This document shows, piece after piece, positions 33,946 to 42,199 of a stretch of 64,000 bases of DNA (the stretch's first letter is position 1; each line of letters begins with the position of its first letter). The stretch is from Sphingobacterium yanglingense (lineage in GTDB: Bacteria > Bacteroidota > Bacteroidia > Sphingobacteriales > Sphingobacteriaceae). The position numbers and the translations under genes are program-made. A model generated the notes under the pieces. The model had not been told where the DNA came from and ran no database searches. It saw nothing but the letters and a program-made list of their open reading frames with translations. Location: positions 124,001 to 188,000 of the forward strand of contig NZ_SNYV01000016.1 of the NCBI RefSeq assembly GCF_004363245.1. Direction: 5' to 3'.

Positions 33946-34938
33946 TTATTCTTCGTCTAGTTTAAACTTCGACAAGTTCATTCCGAATGATAAACCTTTC
34001 GATTTAACCAATTCTTGAATTTCACTTAAAGATTTTTTACCGAAGTTACGGAACTTCAACATATCAGCTACGTCGTAAGTTACTAACTCAGCCAAAGTAC
34101 GAATATCCGCCGCTTTCAAACAGTTCAATGCACGTACTGAAAGATCTAAGTCTACTAACTCTGTTTTCAAGACCTTACGCATATGTAAGATTTCTTCGTC
34201 AACAACTTTAGTTTCTTCTTTAGCTTGAGACTCCAACAACATGTTCTCATCAGAGAACAACATAAAGTGTTGTATAAGAATACGAGCAGCTTCTTTCAAA
34301 GCGTCTTCTGGGTGAATCGAACCATCTGTAGAAATATCCAACAACAATTTCTCGTAGTCAGTTTTTTGTTCTACACGGTAGTTTTCAATAGTATATTTGA
34401 CATTCTTAATCGGAGTGTAGATAGAATCTATAGCGATTAGCCCTACAGGTCCATCAACTACTTTATTCTCTTCTGCATTTACGTAACCACGTCCCTTAGC
34501 AACAGACAACTCTACTTCAATAGTAACAGAGCTCTCCATATTACAGATTACGAAGTCTGGATTCAATACAGTAAAGTTGTTAGAAAACTTAGTTATATCA
34601 CCAGCTTTGAATTGTTCTTGACCATTGATAACTACAAAAATCTTCTCGCTGTCACCTTGTTCACCTGTTTTTTGAAAACGAACTTGTTTCAAGTTAAGGA
34701 TAATCTCAGTTACGTCTTCTGCTACACCTTTAATCGTAGAGAATTCGTGTGACACGCCCGAAAATCTTACCGACGTAATTGCATATCCTTCTAGAGAGGA
34801 CAATAAAATACGGCGTAAAGCATTACCAATAGTAACACCAAAACCTGGCTCTAATGGACGAAATTCGAAAGTACCATCAAAATCTGTAGATTTTTGCATG
34901 ATAACTTTATCCGGTCTTTGAAATGCTAAAATTGCCAT
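33946..34938 (-). CDS. rpoA: RNA polymerase alpha subunit
   Basis: 330 residues. The N-terminal dimerisation domain (about 1-235) has the signature GFGVTIGNALRRILLSSLEG. The C-terminal DNA-binding domain (about 250-320) has LSVRALNCLKAADIRTLAELV and the helix-hairpin-helix RNFGKKSLSEIQELV. It lies between rpsD and rplQ. The ATG directly follows the TAA of a possible 14-16 codon upstream ORF, with a strong hairpin before that. Confidence 0.97.
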   Translation of the reverse strand: MAILAFQRPDKVIMQKSTDFDGTFEFRPLEPGFGVTIGNALRRILLSSLEGYAITSVRFSGVSHEFSTIKGVAEDVTEIILNLKQVRFQKTGEQGDSEKIFVVINGQEQFKAGDITKFSNNFTVLNPDFVICNMESSVTIEVELSVAKGRGYVNAEENKVVDGPVGLIAIDSIYTPIKNVKYTIENYRVEQKTDYEKLLLDISTDGSIHPEDALKEAARILIQHFMLFSDENMLLESQAKEETKVVDEEILHMRKVLKTELVDLDLSVRALNCLKAADIRTLAELVTYDVADMLKFRNFGKKSLSEIQELVKSKGLSFGMNLSKFKLDEE

Positions 34939-34983
34939 TTATAATATTTTAATATTTTTCAACAATGTGTATCTTAACGGCAT
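34939..34983 (-). CDS. Possible 14-codon leader ORF upstream of rpoA
   Basis: ATG at 34983 (or 34989) to a TAA at 34939-34941 that touches the rpoA ATG. The product would be MPLRYTLLKNIKIL. AAAGGAG lies eight bases before the 34983 ATG, in a genome where such sites are rare. The site and start codon are inside the hairpin 34983-35020. It might couple rpoA translation to an RNA switch, or be chance. Confidence 0.3.
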   Translation of the reverse strand: MPLRYTLLKNIKIL

Positions 34984-35020
34984 ATGCATAACTCCTTTAT
35001 CGTGAAAGGAATTATGCATA
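34983..35020 (-). promoter_or_regulatory. 16-bp hairpin between rpsD and rpoA
   Basis: ATGCATAACTCCTTT (34984-34998) pairs with 35005-35019 with one G-U, plus one outer pair, around a six-base loop. No U-run follows, so it is not an intrinsic terminator. It could be a processing or regulatory element setting rpoA against the ribosomal proteins. Confidence 0.65.
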
Positions 35021-35031
35021 GCTATTAATTA

Positions 35032-35640
35032 TTATTTAGAGTACAACTCTACGATTAAGTTCTCTTTAATATTCTCAGGAATATCAGCACGCTCTGGGTA
35101 TGTTAGGAACTTACCTGTCAATCCTTTAGCGTCCCACTCTAACCAACCGTATTTGTTGATTGTTCTTCCTGCTACAGAATTAGAGATAGCCTCTAAAGCT
35201 TGTGAGCGCTCACGAACCGCGATGACATCACCTGGACGAATGCTATATGATGGAATGTTAACGACATTACCGTTAACAGTAATATGCTTGTGTGAAACTA
35301 ACTGACGAGCAGCAGCGCGAGTAGTTGCGATACCTAAACGGTATACAACATTATCCAAACGAGCTTCTAATAACTTCAAGAAGTTCTCACCTGTAATACC
35401 TTGCTTTGCAGCCGCTTTTACGAATAGGTTAGAGAACTGACGCTCTAAAACACCGTAAGTATATTTAGCTTTTTGTTTTTCTAACAACTGAATAGCGTAT
35501 TCAGATTGTTTTCCTCTTCTTTTAGATGGACCATGTTGTCCAGGAGGATAATTCTTTTTCTCTAATGCTTTATCAGGGCCAAAAATTGGTTCTCTGAATT
35601 TACGTGCAATTTTGGACTTAGGTCCTGTATATCTTGCCAT
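35032..35640 (-). CDS. rpsD: 30S ribosomal protein uS4
   Basis: 202 residues. The N-terminus (MARYTGPKSKIARKFREPI) lacks the zinc-binding cysteines of some S4 proteins. The S4 RNA-binding domain is at about 95-155 (LEARLDNVVYRLGIATTRAAARQLVSHKHI). S4 is a primary binder of 16S rRNA and, in E. coli, represses the alpha operon; whether it does so here is unknown. Confidence 0.97.
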   Translation of the reverse strand: MARYTGPKSKIARKFREPIFGPDKALEKKNYPPGQHGPSKRRGKQSEYAIQLLEKQKAKYTYGVLERQFSNLFVKAAAKQGITGENFLKLLEARLDNVVYRLGIATTRAAARQLVSHKHITVNGNVVNIPSYSIRPGDVIAVRERSQALEAISNSVAGRTINKYGWLEWDAKGLTGKFLTYPERADIPENIKENLIVELYSK

Positions 35641-35707
35641 TTCTTTCTCTGTTTGAAGTATCTATCAGCCTTTAACTGATGAATCTTAATCTTAAACAAT
35701 AATATTA

Positions 35708-36097
35708 TTAAACTCTTCTACGTTTTGGAGGACGACAACCGTTGTGAGGAAGTGGAGTAATATCCTTGATAGTAGTTACATCAATTCCTACAGTTTGTAA
35801 AGTACGGATAGCAGACTCACGTCCAGCACCTGGTCCTTTAACGAAAACCTCAACTTTGCGCAATCCTAAATCGTGAGCAACTTTACCACAGTCACTTGCT
35901 GCTTGTCCTGCTGCATATGGAGTGTTCTTTTTAGAACCTCTAAAGCCCATTTTACCAGCCGACGACCATGAGATAGTTTGACCAGAATTATTAGTCAAAG
36001 TGATAATAATGTTATTAAAAGTAGCATTGATGTGAGCTTGACCAACAGGCTCAATTACAACGATACGTTTTTTTGCGACTTTTTTGCTTTTAGCCAT
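35708..36097 (-). CDS. rpsK: 30S ribosomal protein uS11
   Basis: 129 residues with the family's GPGAGRESAIRTLQTVGI and the C-terminal TPLPHNGCRPPKRRRV. It is a platform protein of the small subunit. It lies 10 bases after rpsM and 67 bases before rpsD. Confidence 0.97.
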   Translation of the reverse strand: MAKSKKVAKKRIVVIEPVGQAHINATFNNIIITLTNNSGQTISWSSAGKMGFRGSKKNTPYAAGQAASDCGKVAHDLGLRKVEVFVKGPGAGRESAIRTLQTVGIDVTTIKDITPLPHNGCRPPKRRRV

Positions 36098-36107
36098 TTC
36101 TTACTTG

Positions 36108-36485
36108 TTATTTAGTAGCTTTTTTCTTGTTTGCAACTGTTTTACGTTTTCCTTTACGGGTACGTGAGTTGTTTTTTGTACGTTGACCACGAACTGGTAA
36201 ATGTTTACGGTGACGTAAACCACGGTAACAACCAATATCCATCAAACGTTTGATGTTCAATTGAACCTCTGAACGCAAAGCACCTTCTACTTTGATTTCG
36301 TCATTAATAATTGTACGAATAGCAGCCAATTGATCATCGTTCCACTCGGAAACTTTAACATCTTGACTAATACCTGCTTTATCTAAGATATAAGCGGCAG
36401 TCGCACTACCAATACCAAAAATGTAGGTAAGGCCGATAACTCCTCTTTTGTTTTTAGGTAAATCTATACCTGATATCCTTGCCAT
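36108..36485 (-). CDS. rpsM: 30S ribosomal protein uS13
   Basis: 125 residues, opening MARISGIDLPKNKRGVIGLT, with the RNA-binding GCYRGLRHRKHLPVRGQRT and a basic C-terminal tail (RKGKRKTVANKKK) that reaches towards the P-site tRNA. It lies in the usual rpmJ-rpsM-rpsK-rpsD order. Confidence 0.97.
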   Translation of the reverse strand: MARISGIDLPKNKRGVIGLTYIFGIGSATAAYILDKAGISQDVKVSEWNDDQLAAIRTIINDEIKVEGALRSEVQLNIKRLMDIGCYRGLRHRKHLPVRGQRTKNNSRTRKGKRKTVANKKKATK

Positions 36486-36514
36486 ATAATATTTTAAGCG
36501 ATTTTGTTAATTAA

Positions 36515-36631
36515 TTATCCCTGACGTTGTTTGAATTTAGGGTTCTTTTTGTTGATTACAAAAATCTTTCCTTTACGACGGATGATCTTACAATCCGCAC
36601 TACGTTTTTTTACTGATGCTCTTACTTTCAT
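36515..36631 (-). CDS. rpmJ: 50S ribosomal protein bL36, zinc-free form
   Basis: A 38-codon gene starting MKVRASVKKRSADCKIIRR and ending NPKFKQRQG. The zinc ribbon of standard bL36 (C-x2-C, then C and H) is reduced to one cysteine, Cys14; the other ligand positions read Ser, Asn and Phe. This is the C-minus type common in the phylum. It lies between infA and rpsM. Confidence 0.95.
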   Translation of the reverse strand: MKVRASVKKRSADCKIIRRKGKIFVINKKNPKFKQRQG

Positions 36632-36667
36632 TTTACTAAATTATTAAGCTCTTCGCAGAGCAATACC

Positions 36668-36886
36668 TTATTTATAACGATATGTTATCCTTCCTTTAGT
36701 CAAATCATAAGGAGACATTTCCAACTTAACCTTGTCTCCAGGTAAAATCTTGATATAATGCATCCGCATTTTACCAGAAATATGAGCAATAATTTCGTGC
36801 CCATTCTCTAATTCTACCCTAAACATAGCATTAGATAATGCTTCTTTGATAACACCGTCTTGTTCTATCGAGGCTTGTTTAGCCAT
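36668..36886 (-). CDS. infA: Translation initiation factor IF-1
   Basis: 72 residues, a single OB-fold S1-like domain (MAKQASIEQDGVIKEALSNA, then GKMRMHYIKILPGDKVKLEMSPYDLTKGRI). It binds the A site of the 30S subunit in initiation. It follows map, and a promoter is visible in the gap between them. Confidence 0.97.
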   Translation of the reverse strand: MAKQASIEQDGVIKEALSNAMFRVELENGHEIIAHISGKMRMHYIKILPGDKVKLEMSPYDLTKGRITYRYK

Positions 36887-36932
36887 ATATCAATTACTTA
36901 TTAACGTTTTATAGCCTGCACCAACAGGAGTG

Positions 36933-36961
36933 CAAAGATAAATAAAAATATTGAAACCCAA
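36933..36961 (-). promoter_or_regulatory. Internal promoter upstream of infA
   Basis: On the minus strand a TTG (36959-36961), adjoining the map stop codon, is followed after 18 bases by TATCTTTG (36933-36940), an exact TAnnTTTG match. It would drive infA-rpmJ-rpsM-rpsK-rpsD-rpoA-rplQ separately from the upstream cluster. Confidence 0.65.
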
Positions 36962-37744
36962 CTACTTTTTATTCAAAACTTTCTCTACCTCATCAAAATT
37001 CAACAAGACATCTGGCTGTCCCTTTCGTATAGCAACCATCTGTTCAAAATGTGCAGACAGCTTACCATCGATTGTACTTACAGTCCATCCGTCTTCCCAA
37101 AAACGGACTCCACTTTTCCCGGCATTAATCATTGGTTCAATACAAATCACCAATCCCGGTTCTAATTTAGGTCCCGAACCACGCTTTCCATAGTTAGGCA
37201 CTTCAGGCTTCTCATGCAAATGCAATCCGACTCCATGCCCTACCAACTCCCTTACAATTCCAAAATTATAAGGTTGCACGTATTCTTGAATCGCAGATGA
37301 AATATCTCCAACTCGCTTGCCAGCTACAGCTTGCTCCACGCCTTTGTACAAAGATGCTTTTGTCACATCCAACAATTGCTGAGCTTCAGCCGAGACCTCA
37401 CCTATTCCAAATGTGTACGCAGAATCAGAAATGAAACCTTTTAGGTTAACACCTCCATCGACGGATACCAAATCTCCATCCTTAATCTCGTAGTTGCTAG
37501 GAAACCCGTGAACTATTTGATCATTTACAGAAATACATAGGGAATAAGGGAAACCATGATAATTCAAAAATGCTGGTGTACCACCATTGTCATGAATAAA
37601 ATCATAAGCCAACTTGTCTAATGACAACGTTGTTATCCCAGGCTTTATAACTTTAGCGATTTCGGCAAGTAAATGCGAGAGTACATTTGCAGACTCTCGC
37701 ACTTGCTCGATTTGTTCTTCTGTTTTATAAATTACTTTAGACAT
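36962..37744 (-). CDS. map: Methionine aminopeptidase, type I
   Basis: Removes the initiator methionine from nascent proteins. The 260-residue pita-bread fold shows HGFPSNYEIKDGDLVSVDGGV and the metal-ligand segments GHGVGLHLHEKPEVPNYG and GLVICIEPMI. It lies 9 bases after secY, as in many bacteria. There is no N-terminal extension. Confidence 0.96.
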   Translation of the reverse strand: MSKVIYKTEEQIEQVRESANVLSHLLAEIAKVIKPGITTLSLDKLAYDFIHDNGGTPAFLNYHGFPYSLCISVNDQIVHGFPSNYEIKDGDLVSVDGGVNLKGFISDSAYTFGIGEVSAEAQQLLDVTKASLYKGVEQAVAGKRVGDISSAIQEYVQPYNFGIVRELVGHGVGLHLHEKPEVPNYGKRGSGPKLEPGLVICIEPMINAGKSGVRFWEDGWTVSTIDGKLSAHFEQMVAIRKGQPDVLLNFDEVEKVLNKK

Positions 37745-37753
37745 CTAAAGATA

Positions 37754-39091
37754 TTAAATAGCAGATTGATCATATCCTTCAACACCAGTAGCTGAACGAC
37801 CTTTAACTCTTCCTGTCTTCATTAAGCCATCGTAATGACGCATTAACAAATGTGACTCGATTTGTTGAAGGGTATCCAATACCACACCTACTAGAATCAA
37901 TAGTGAAGTACCGCCATAAAAATGTGCAAACTGGTTGTTAACACCTGCAGCACTAGCTATAGCTGGCATAATAGCAATGATTGCTAAAAATACTGCACCA
38001 GGGAAAGTAATACGGGAAATTACATTATCTATAAATAGATTCGTATCATATCCCGGTTTTATCCCAGGTACAAATCCCCCGTTCTTCTTCATGTCTTCTG
38101 ACATCTGTTGCGGATTTACCATAATAGCGGTATAAAAGAACGTGAATGCAATAATCAATACTGCAAACGTCACATTGTACGCTACCGAAGTAAAATTAGT
38201 CAATGATGTTAGAAAATCAGATTGAAGATTCGGGAAGAACTGCGCCAATGACATTGGTAAAAACATTATCGCCTGCGCGAAGATAATTGGCATTACACCT
38301 GCAGCATTCACCTTTAAAGGGATATACTGACGTACGCCACCTACCTGCTTATTTCCAACAATCTTTTTCGCATACTGAACCGGAATTTTGCGCACCCCTT
38401 GAACGATCAAAATAGTAAAGATCACAATGAAGAATAACGCGATACCCTCGATCAAGATAGGGATGATACCACCACCGCTTGGACTCATTCTTGATGCCCA
38501 TTCAGCAACTGCCCCTCCAGGCAATTGTGCGATAATACCCGCCATAATGATTAAAGAAATACCATTTCCGATACCTTTATCGGTGATTTTCTCACCCAAC
38601 CACATCACAAACAACGTACCCGCAGTCAAAACAATAGCAGCAAGAACAGTGAACATAGGGTCTGCAATAGTTTTTGCAGCTGGTTCAATTTGAGTTTTAA
38701 CGTAAGCTACAGCTTGCACTAATGTGATCGCCAACGTCAGATAACGAGTTATCTGCGTCATTTTCTTACGGCCAGACTCACCTTCTTTTTGCATTTTCTG
38801 AAATGCAGGAACAGCAATCCCCAATAATTGTACAACGATTGATGCAGAAATATAAGGCATTACACCTAAAGCAAAGATAGCCGAACGAGAGAAAGATCCC
38901 CCAGCAAACATATCCAAAAGACCAAGAAGCCCTTCTTTTTGCCCTGTAGCTAATGCATCTGGATTAACACCTGGCAATACCACGTGACATCCAATACGAT
39001 AAATAAGAAGAAATAATAACGTATTGATAATACGATTACGTAAATCTTCAATTTTCCATATATTGGTTAAGGTTGTGATTAGTTTCTTCAT
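37754..39091 (-). CDS. secY: Preprotein translocase subunit SecY
   Basis: 445-residue inner membrane protein with ten hydrophobic segments, the channel of the Sec pathway. The family segments NTLLFLLIYRIGCHVVLPGV, plug region GGSFSRSAIFALGVMPYISA and GNGISLIIMAGI are visible. It starts 3 bases after rplO, in its normal place at the end of the spc part of the cluster. Confidence 0.97.
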   Translation of the reverse strand: MKKLITTLTNIWKIEDLRNRIINTLLFLLIYRIGCHVVLPGVNPDALATGQKEGLLGLLDMFAGGSFSRSAIFALGVMPYISASIVVQLLGIAVPAFQKMQKEGESGRKKMTQITRYLTLAITLVQAVAYVKTQIEPAAKTIADPMFTVLAAIVLTAGTLFVMWLGEKITDKGIGNGISLIIMAGIIAQLPGGAVAEWASRMSPSGGGIIPILIEGIALFFIVIFTILIVQGVRKIPVQYAKKIVGNKQVGGVRQYIPLKVNAAGVMPIIFAQAIMFLPMSLAQFFPNLQSDFLTSLTNFTSVAYNVTFAVLIIAFTFFYTAIMVNPQQMSEDMKKNGGFVPGIKPGYDTNLFIDNVISRITFPGAVFLAIIAIMPAIASAAGVNNQFAHFYGGTSLLILVGVVLDTLQQIESHLLMRHYDGLMKTGRVKGRSATGVEGYDQSAI

Positions 39092-39094
39092 GTA

Positions 39095-39541
39095 TTAAAG
39101 TTTTACGATGGAACCGCCTGCAGCTTCGATAGCTTTCTGAGCTGAAGCTGAAAAAGCATGTGCTTTAACTTCAACTTTAGCACTGAACTCTCCACGGCCT
39201 AAAACTTTTACTAAGTCATTTTTAGAAACTAAACCATGCTCTTTCAATGTATCGAAATCAACTACCGTAAGGTTGTATTTTTCTACTAAACTTTGTAAAA
39301 CGTCTAAGTTTACACCATTGTATTCAACACGGTTTGCATTTTTGAAACCAAACTTAGGTACGCGACGTTGCAAAGGCATCTGACCACCTTCGAAACCAAT
39401 CTTGGTAGAGTGTCCTGAACGGGATCCAGCACCTTTGTGACCACGAGTAGATGTACCACCACGACCGGAACCTTGACCACGACCTATACGTTTTCTGCTT
39501 TTTGTTGAACCAACTGCTGGTCTTAAATTACTTAAGTTCAT
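39095..39541 (-). CDS. rplO: 50S ribosomal protein uL15
   Basis: 148 residues, with the Gly/Arg-rich N-terminal extension (KRIGRGQGSGRGGTSTRGHK) that penetrates 23S rRNA and a globular C-terminal half. It lies between rpmD and secY. A 112-base gap with a hairpin separates it from rpmD. Confidence 0.97.
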   Translation of the reverse strand: MNLSNLRPAVGSTKSRKRIGRGQGSGRGGTSTRGHKGAGSRSGHSTKIGFEGGQMPLQRRVPKFGFKNANRVEYNGVNLDVLQSLVEKYNLTVVDFDTLKEHGLVSKNDLVKVLGRGEFSAKVEVKAHAFSASAQKAIEAAGGSIVKL

Positions 39542-39618
39542 TTTAAACTAAGATTATGTTGCGCCTTCGCTTTCACTAAACAGGTCACAACGATTAACAA
39601 TTAAATTATAAACAACTA

Positions 39619-39644
39619 ATGGAAAGAACCGAAATTCTTTCCAT
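39619..39644 (-). promoter_or_regulatory. Hairpin between rpmD and rplO
   Basis: ATGGAAAGAA (39619-39628) pairs perfectly with TTCTTTCCAT (39635-39644) around six bases. It starts ten bases after the rpmD stop. No U-run follows on the minus strand, so a processing or stability role is more likely than termination. Confidence 0.6.
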
Positions 39645-39653
39645 AGTGTTATT

Positions 39654-39833
39654 TTAGATAGTCTCAATAGCTACTAAGTGGTTCACTTTACGAACCATAC
39701 CGATAATAGCCGGTGTAGCCTCTACTTCTACTGAGTGGTTGATCTTTCTCAGACCTAAAGCCTCAATAGTTTTCTTTTGGCGCTCGCTTCTGTCGATAAC
39801 GCTCTTTATCTGGGTGATTTTAATTTTTGCCAT
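39654..39833 (-). CDS. rpmD: 50S ribosomal protein uL30
   Basis: A 59-codon gene (MAKIKITQIKSVIDRSERQK) with the L30 pattern TIEALGLRKINHSVEVEATPAIIGMV. It lies five bases after rpsE and completes the expected rpsE-rpmD-rplO-secY order. Confidence 0.96.
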   Translation of the reverse strand: MAKIKITQIKSVIDRSERQKKTIEALGLRKINHSVEVEATPAIIGMVRKVNHLVAIETI

Positions 39834-39838
39834 GATAA

Positions 39839-40357
39839 TTAACCGTTAAATACTTTATTTAAATCGACACCGCGGTGTTGAGCCACTGTATATGCGTCGC
39901 GCATATTAGCTAAAGCATCGATTGTTGCTTTTACCACGTTGTGCGGGTTAGATGATCCTAAAGATTTTGCTAATACGTCTTTGATACCAGCAGACTCCAA
40001 TACAGCACGCATCGCACCACCTGCCAATACTCCTGTACCACCTACAGCTGGCTTGATCAATACCGAACCACCTGAAAATTTACCGTATTGCTCATGAGGA
40101 ACAGTTCCTTTAATGATAGGAACTTTTACCAAATTTTTCTTTGCATCATCGATACCTTTAGTGATAGCTTCAGTTACCTCTTTAGCTTTTCCTAAACCGA
40201 AACCAACGATTCCGTTTTCGTCACCAACTACTACGATAGCAGAAAAACTGAAAGTACGACCACCTTTAGTTACTTTCGCTACACGCTGGATGCTTACTAA
40301 GCGATCTTTTAATTCAATCTCGCTTGATTTTACTCTTTTAATATTGCTTAATGCCAT
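39839..40357 (-). CDS. rpsE: 30S ribosomal protein uS5
   Basis: 172 residues with the S5 signature (ELKDRLVSIQRVAKVTKGGR, then SAIVVVGDENGIVGFGLGKAKEV). The start is the ATG at 40357 (MALSNIKRV); a TTG four codons upstream is less likely. It contributes to decoding accuracy near the mRNA entry site. Confidence 0.97.
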   Translation of the reverse strand: MALSNIKRVKSSEIELKDRLVSIQRVAKVTKGGRTFSFSAIVVVGDENGIVGFGLGKAKEVTEAITKGIDDAKKNLVKVPIIKGTVPHEQYGKFSGGSVLIKPAVGGTGVLAGGAMRAVLESAGIKDVLAKSLGSSNPHNVVKATIDALANMRDAYTVAQHRGVDLNKVFNG

Positions 40358-40369
40358 TTTTTCTATCAA

Positions 40370-40723
40370 TTAAAAGTCTAAACCGCCTTCGCGAGCACCT
40401 TCTGCCAATGATTTCACACGGCCGTGATACAAGTACCCATTACGGTCAAAAACTACTTTACTAATACCTGCTGCTACTGCTTTCTCAGCAACTAATTTAC
40501 CAACAGCTTTAGATTGCTCTACTTTATTGCCTGCTGCTACAAAATCCTTTGACAAGCTAGAAGCTGAAGCCAAAGTTTTACCTGTAGTATCGTCAATAAC
40601 TTGAGCATAGATACCTTTATTTGATCTGAAAACAGACAAACGAGGACGCTCAGTTGATCCAGCCAGGTGTTTTCTTATTCCCTTTTTGATTCGCTCTCTG
40701 CGAGTTGTTTTAATTCCTGCCAT
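40370..40723 (-). CDS. rplR: 50S ribosomal protein uL18
   Basis: 117 residues, a 5S rRNA-binding protein (RERIKKGIRKHLAGSTERPR, RLSVFRSNKGIYAQVIDD, and the end GRVKSLAEGAREGGLDF). It is in the usual rplF-rplR-rpsE order with short gaps. Confidence 0.97.
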   Translation of the reverse strand: MAGIKTTRRERIKKGIRKHLAGSTERPRLSVFRSNKGIYAQVIDDTTGKTLASASSLSKDFVAAGNKVEQSKAVGKLVAEKAVAAGISKVVFDRNGYLYHGRVKSLAEGAREGGLDF

Positions 40724-40728
40724 GGTTA

Positions 40729-41283
40729 TTATTTTTTAGCTGATTTACCTGCTTTTCTTCTTAATACTTCACCTACAAACTTAACACCTTTACCTTTGTA
40801 AGGCTCTGGTTTACGGAAGCTGCGGATTTTCGCGGCTACTTGTCCGATTAATTGTTTGTCAGTTGATTCCAAAGTAATAGTAGGGTTTTTACCCTTCTCA
40901 GCAGTTGTTGTAACTTTAACTTCCTGTGGCAATACGAAAACAATCGGGTGAGAGAAACCTAGGGTCAACTCTAATGTGTTACCGTTGTTAGCCGCACGGT
41001 AACCGACACCGACTAACTCTTGTGTAGTTTTGTAACCTTCTGTTACACCGATAACCATATTCTGGATCAATGCGCGGTACAACCCGTGTAATGCTTTGTG
41101 TTTTTTCTGCTCAGTAGGACGAGATACGATGATATTACCATCTTCTTCTTTAACAGTGATGTCGCTATCTACTTTCTGAGTTAATTCACCTTTAGGACCT
41201 TTTACTGTTAACAGATTCTTGTCTGATACAGAAATCGATACTCCCGAAGGAATAGCGATAGGTGCTTTTCCAATTCTTGACAT
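40729..41283 (-). CDS. rplF: 50S ribosomal protein uL6
   Basis: 184 residues with two alpha-beta repeats, beginning MSRIGKAPIAIPSGVSI and ending PEPYKGKGVKFVGEVLRRKA. The open frame extends 19 codons further upstream, but the ATG at 41283 matches the family start. It lies near the GTPase-associated centre. Confidence 0.97.
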   Translation of the reverse strand: MSRIGKAPIAIPSGVSISVSDKNLLTVKGPKGELTQKVDSDITVKEEDGNIIVSRPTEQKKHKALHGLYRALIQNMVIGVTEGYKTTQELVGVGYRAANNGNTLELTLGFSHPIVFVLPQEVKVTTTAEKGKNPTITLESTDKQLIGQVAAKIRSFRKPEPYKGKGVKFVGEVLRRKAGKSAKK

Positions 41284-41305
41284 GTCTTTGTGTGTTTTTC
41301 CTAGA

Positions 41306-41704
41306 TTAATAAACGTAACATAAAACTTCACCACCAACATTCTGTAGGCGGGCTTCTTTGTCTGTCATTACTCCTTTAGAAGTTGACAAAACAGCAATTC
41401 CCAAACCGTTCAAAACGCGAGGCATGTTTTCAACACTTGCATACTTTCTTAAACCAGGTTTACTCACACGTGTCAATGTGCGAATAGCCGGTACTTTGCT
41501 AATCGGGTTATACTTCAACGCGATTTTGATAGAACCTTGAGGTCCTTCTTCTACGAATTTGTAATTAGCAATGTAACCTTTATCAAAAAGAACTTTAGTA
41601 ATTTCTTTTTTTAGGTTCGATGCAGGAATTTCAACAACCCTATGGTTGGCCTTAATGGCATTCCTTACTCGTGTAAGGTAATCCGCTATTGGATCTGTAT
41701 TCAT
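41306..41704 (-). CDS. rpsH: 30S ribosomal protein uS8
   Basis: 132 residues starting MNTDPIADYLTRVRNAIKANH and ending with the S8 signature (VLSTSKGVMTDKEARLQNVGGEVLCYVY). S8 binds central-domain 16S rRNA and regulates the spc operon in E. coli. Here it follows a 225-base gap with a promoter and terminator-like hairpin, an unusual break for this operon. Confidence 0.97.
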   Translation of the reverse strand: MNTDPIADYLTRVRNAIKANHRVVEIPASNLKKEITKVLFDKGYIANYKFVEEGPQGSIKIALKYNPISKVPAIRTLTRVSKPGLRKYASVENMPRVLNGLGIAVLSTSKGVMTDKEARLQNVGGEVLCYVY

Positions 41705-41869
41705 TATGTAATAAAATTGTGATAATGGTTTCAAACCCCGACCATCGGGACAAGACCTATTATCTGTAAATAAAATTTCCGTTATAAAACCTATTCGAGC
41801 GCATTAGTCTAAAAAAGCAGCTCAAACAGGCTCAAAATCCATTGGAATCAATTAATTTCAATGAAAAAA

Positions 41870-41905
41870 CCCGATAAATCCTTTAAATAAAAGGATTTAT
41901 CCGGG
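41870..41905 (-). terminator. Terminator-like hairpin between rpsN and rpsH
   Basis: CCCGATAAATCCTTT (41870-41884) pairs with 41890-41905 over 15 positions with one bulged C and a five-base loop. On the minus strand it is followed by TTTTTT. This is an intrinsic terminator by form, inside the spc cluster. The rest of the gap (41705-41869) contains only a small CCCGA/TCGGG hairpin near 41736-41750. Confidence 0.8.
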
Positions 41906-41936
41906 CAAAAGTAAGTATTTTTTTAAAACTTACCAA
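41906..41936 (-). promoter_or_regulatory. Promoter-like motif at the end of rpsN
   Basis: On the minus strand a TTG (41934-41936) in the last codons of rpsN is followed after 20 bases by TACTTTTG (41906-41913), an exact TAnnTTTG match. The terminator hairpin begins at the next base, so a transcript starting here would meet it at once. Confidence 0.5.
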
Positions 41937-42199
41937 GAAGCTTTAGTAATTCCCGGGATCTTTCCGTCCAATGCCATCTCACGGAAAGTTACACGTGAGA
42001 TACCGAATTGGCGCATATATCCTTTAGGACGTCCTGTTAATTTGCAACGGTTGTGCAATCTAACCGGAGAAGCATTCTTTGGTAATTTATCTAATCCAGC
42101 ATAATCACCTGCTTCTTTCAAAGCCGCGCGTTTTGCTGCATACTTAGCTACCAATTTTTGACGCTTTACTTCGCGTGCTTTTAATCCTTCCTTAGCCAT
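41930..42199 (-). CDS. rpsN: 30S ribosomal protein uS14, zinc-free form
   Basis: 89 residues, the longer S14 without the CxxC-CxxC zinc site (only one Cys, in NRCKLTGRPKGYMRQFGISR). It ends DGKIPGITKASW. It overlaps the end of rplE by eight bases, so the two are probably coupled. Confidence 0.97.
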   Translation of the reverse strand: MAKEGLKAREVKRQKLVAKYAAKRAALKEAGDYAGLDKLPKNASPVRLHNRCKLTGRPKGYMRQFGISRVTFREMALDGKIPGITKASW

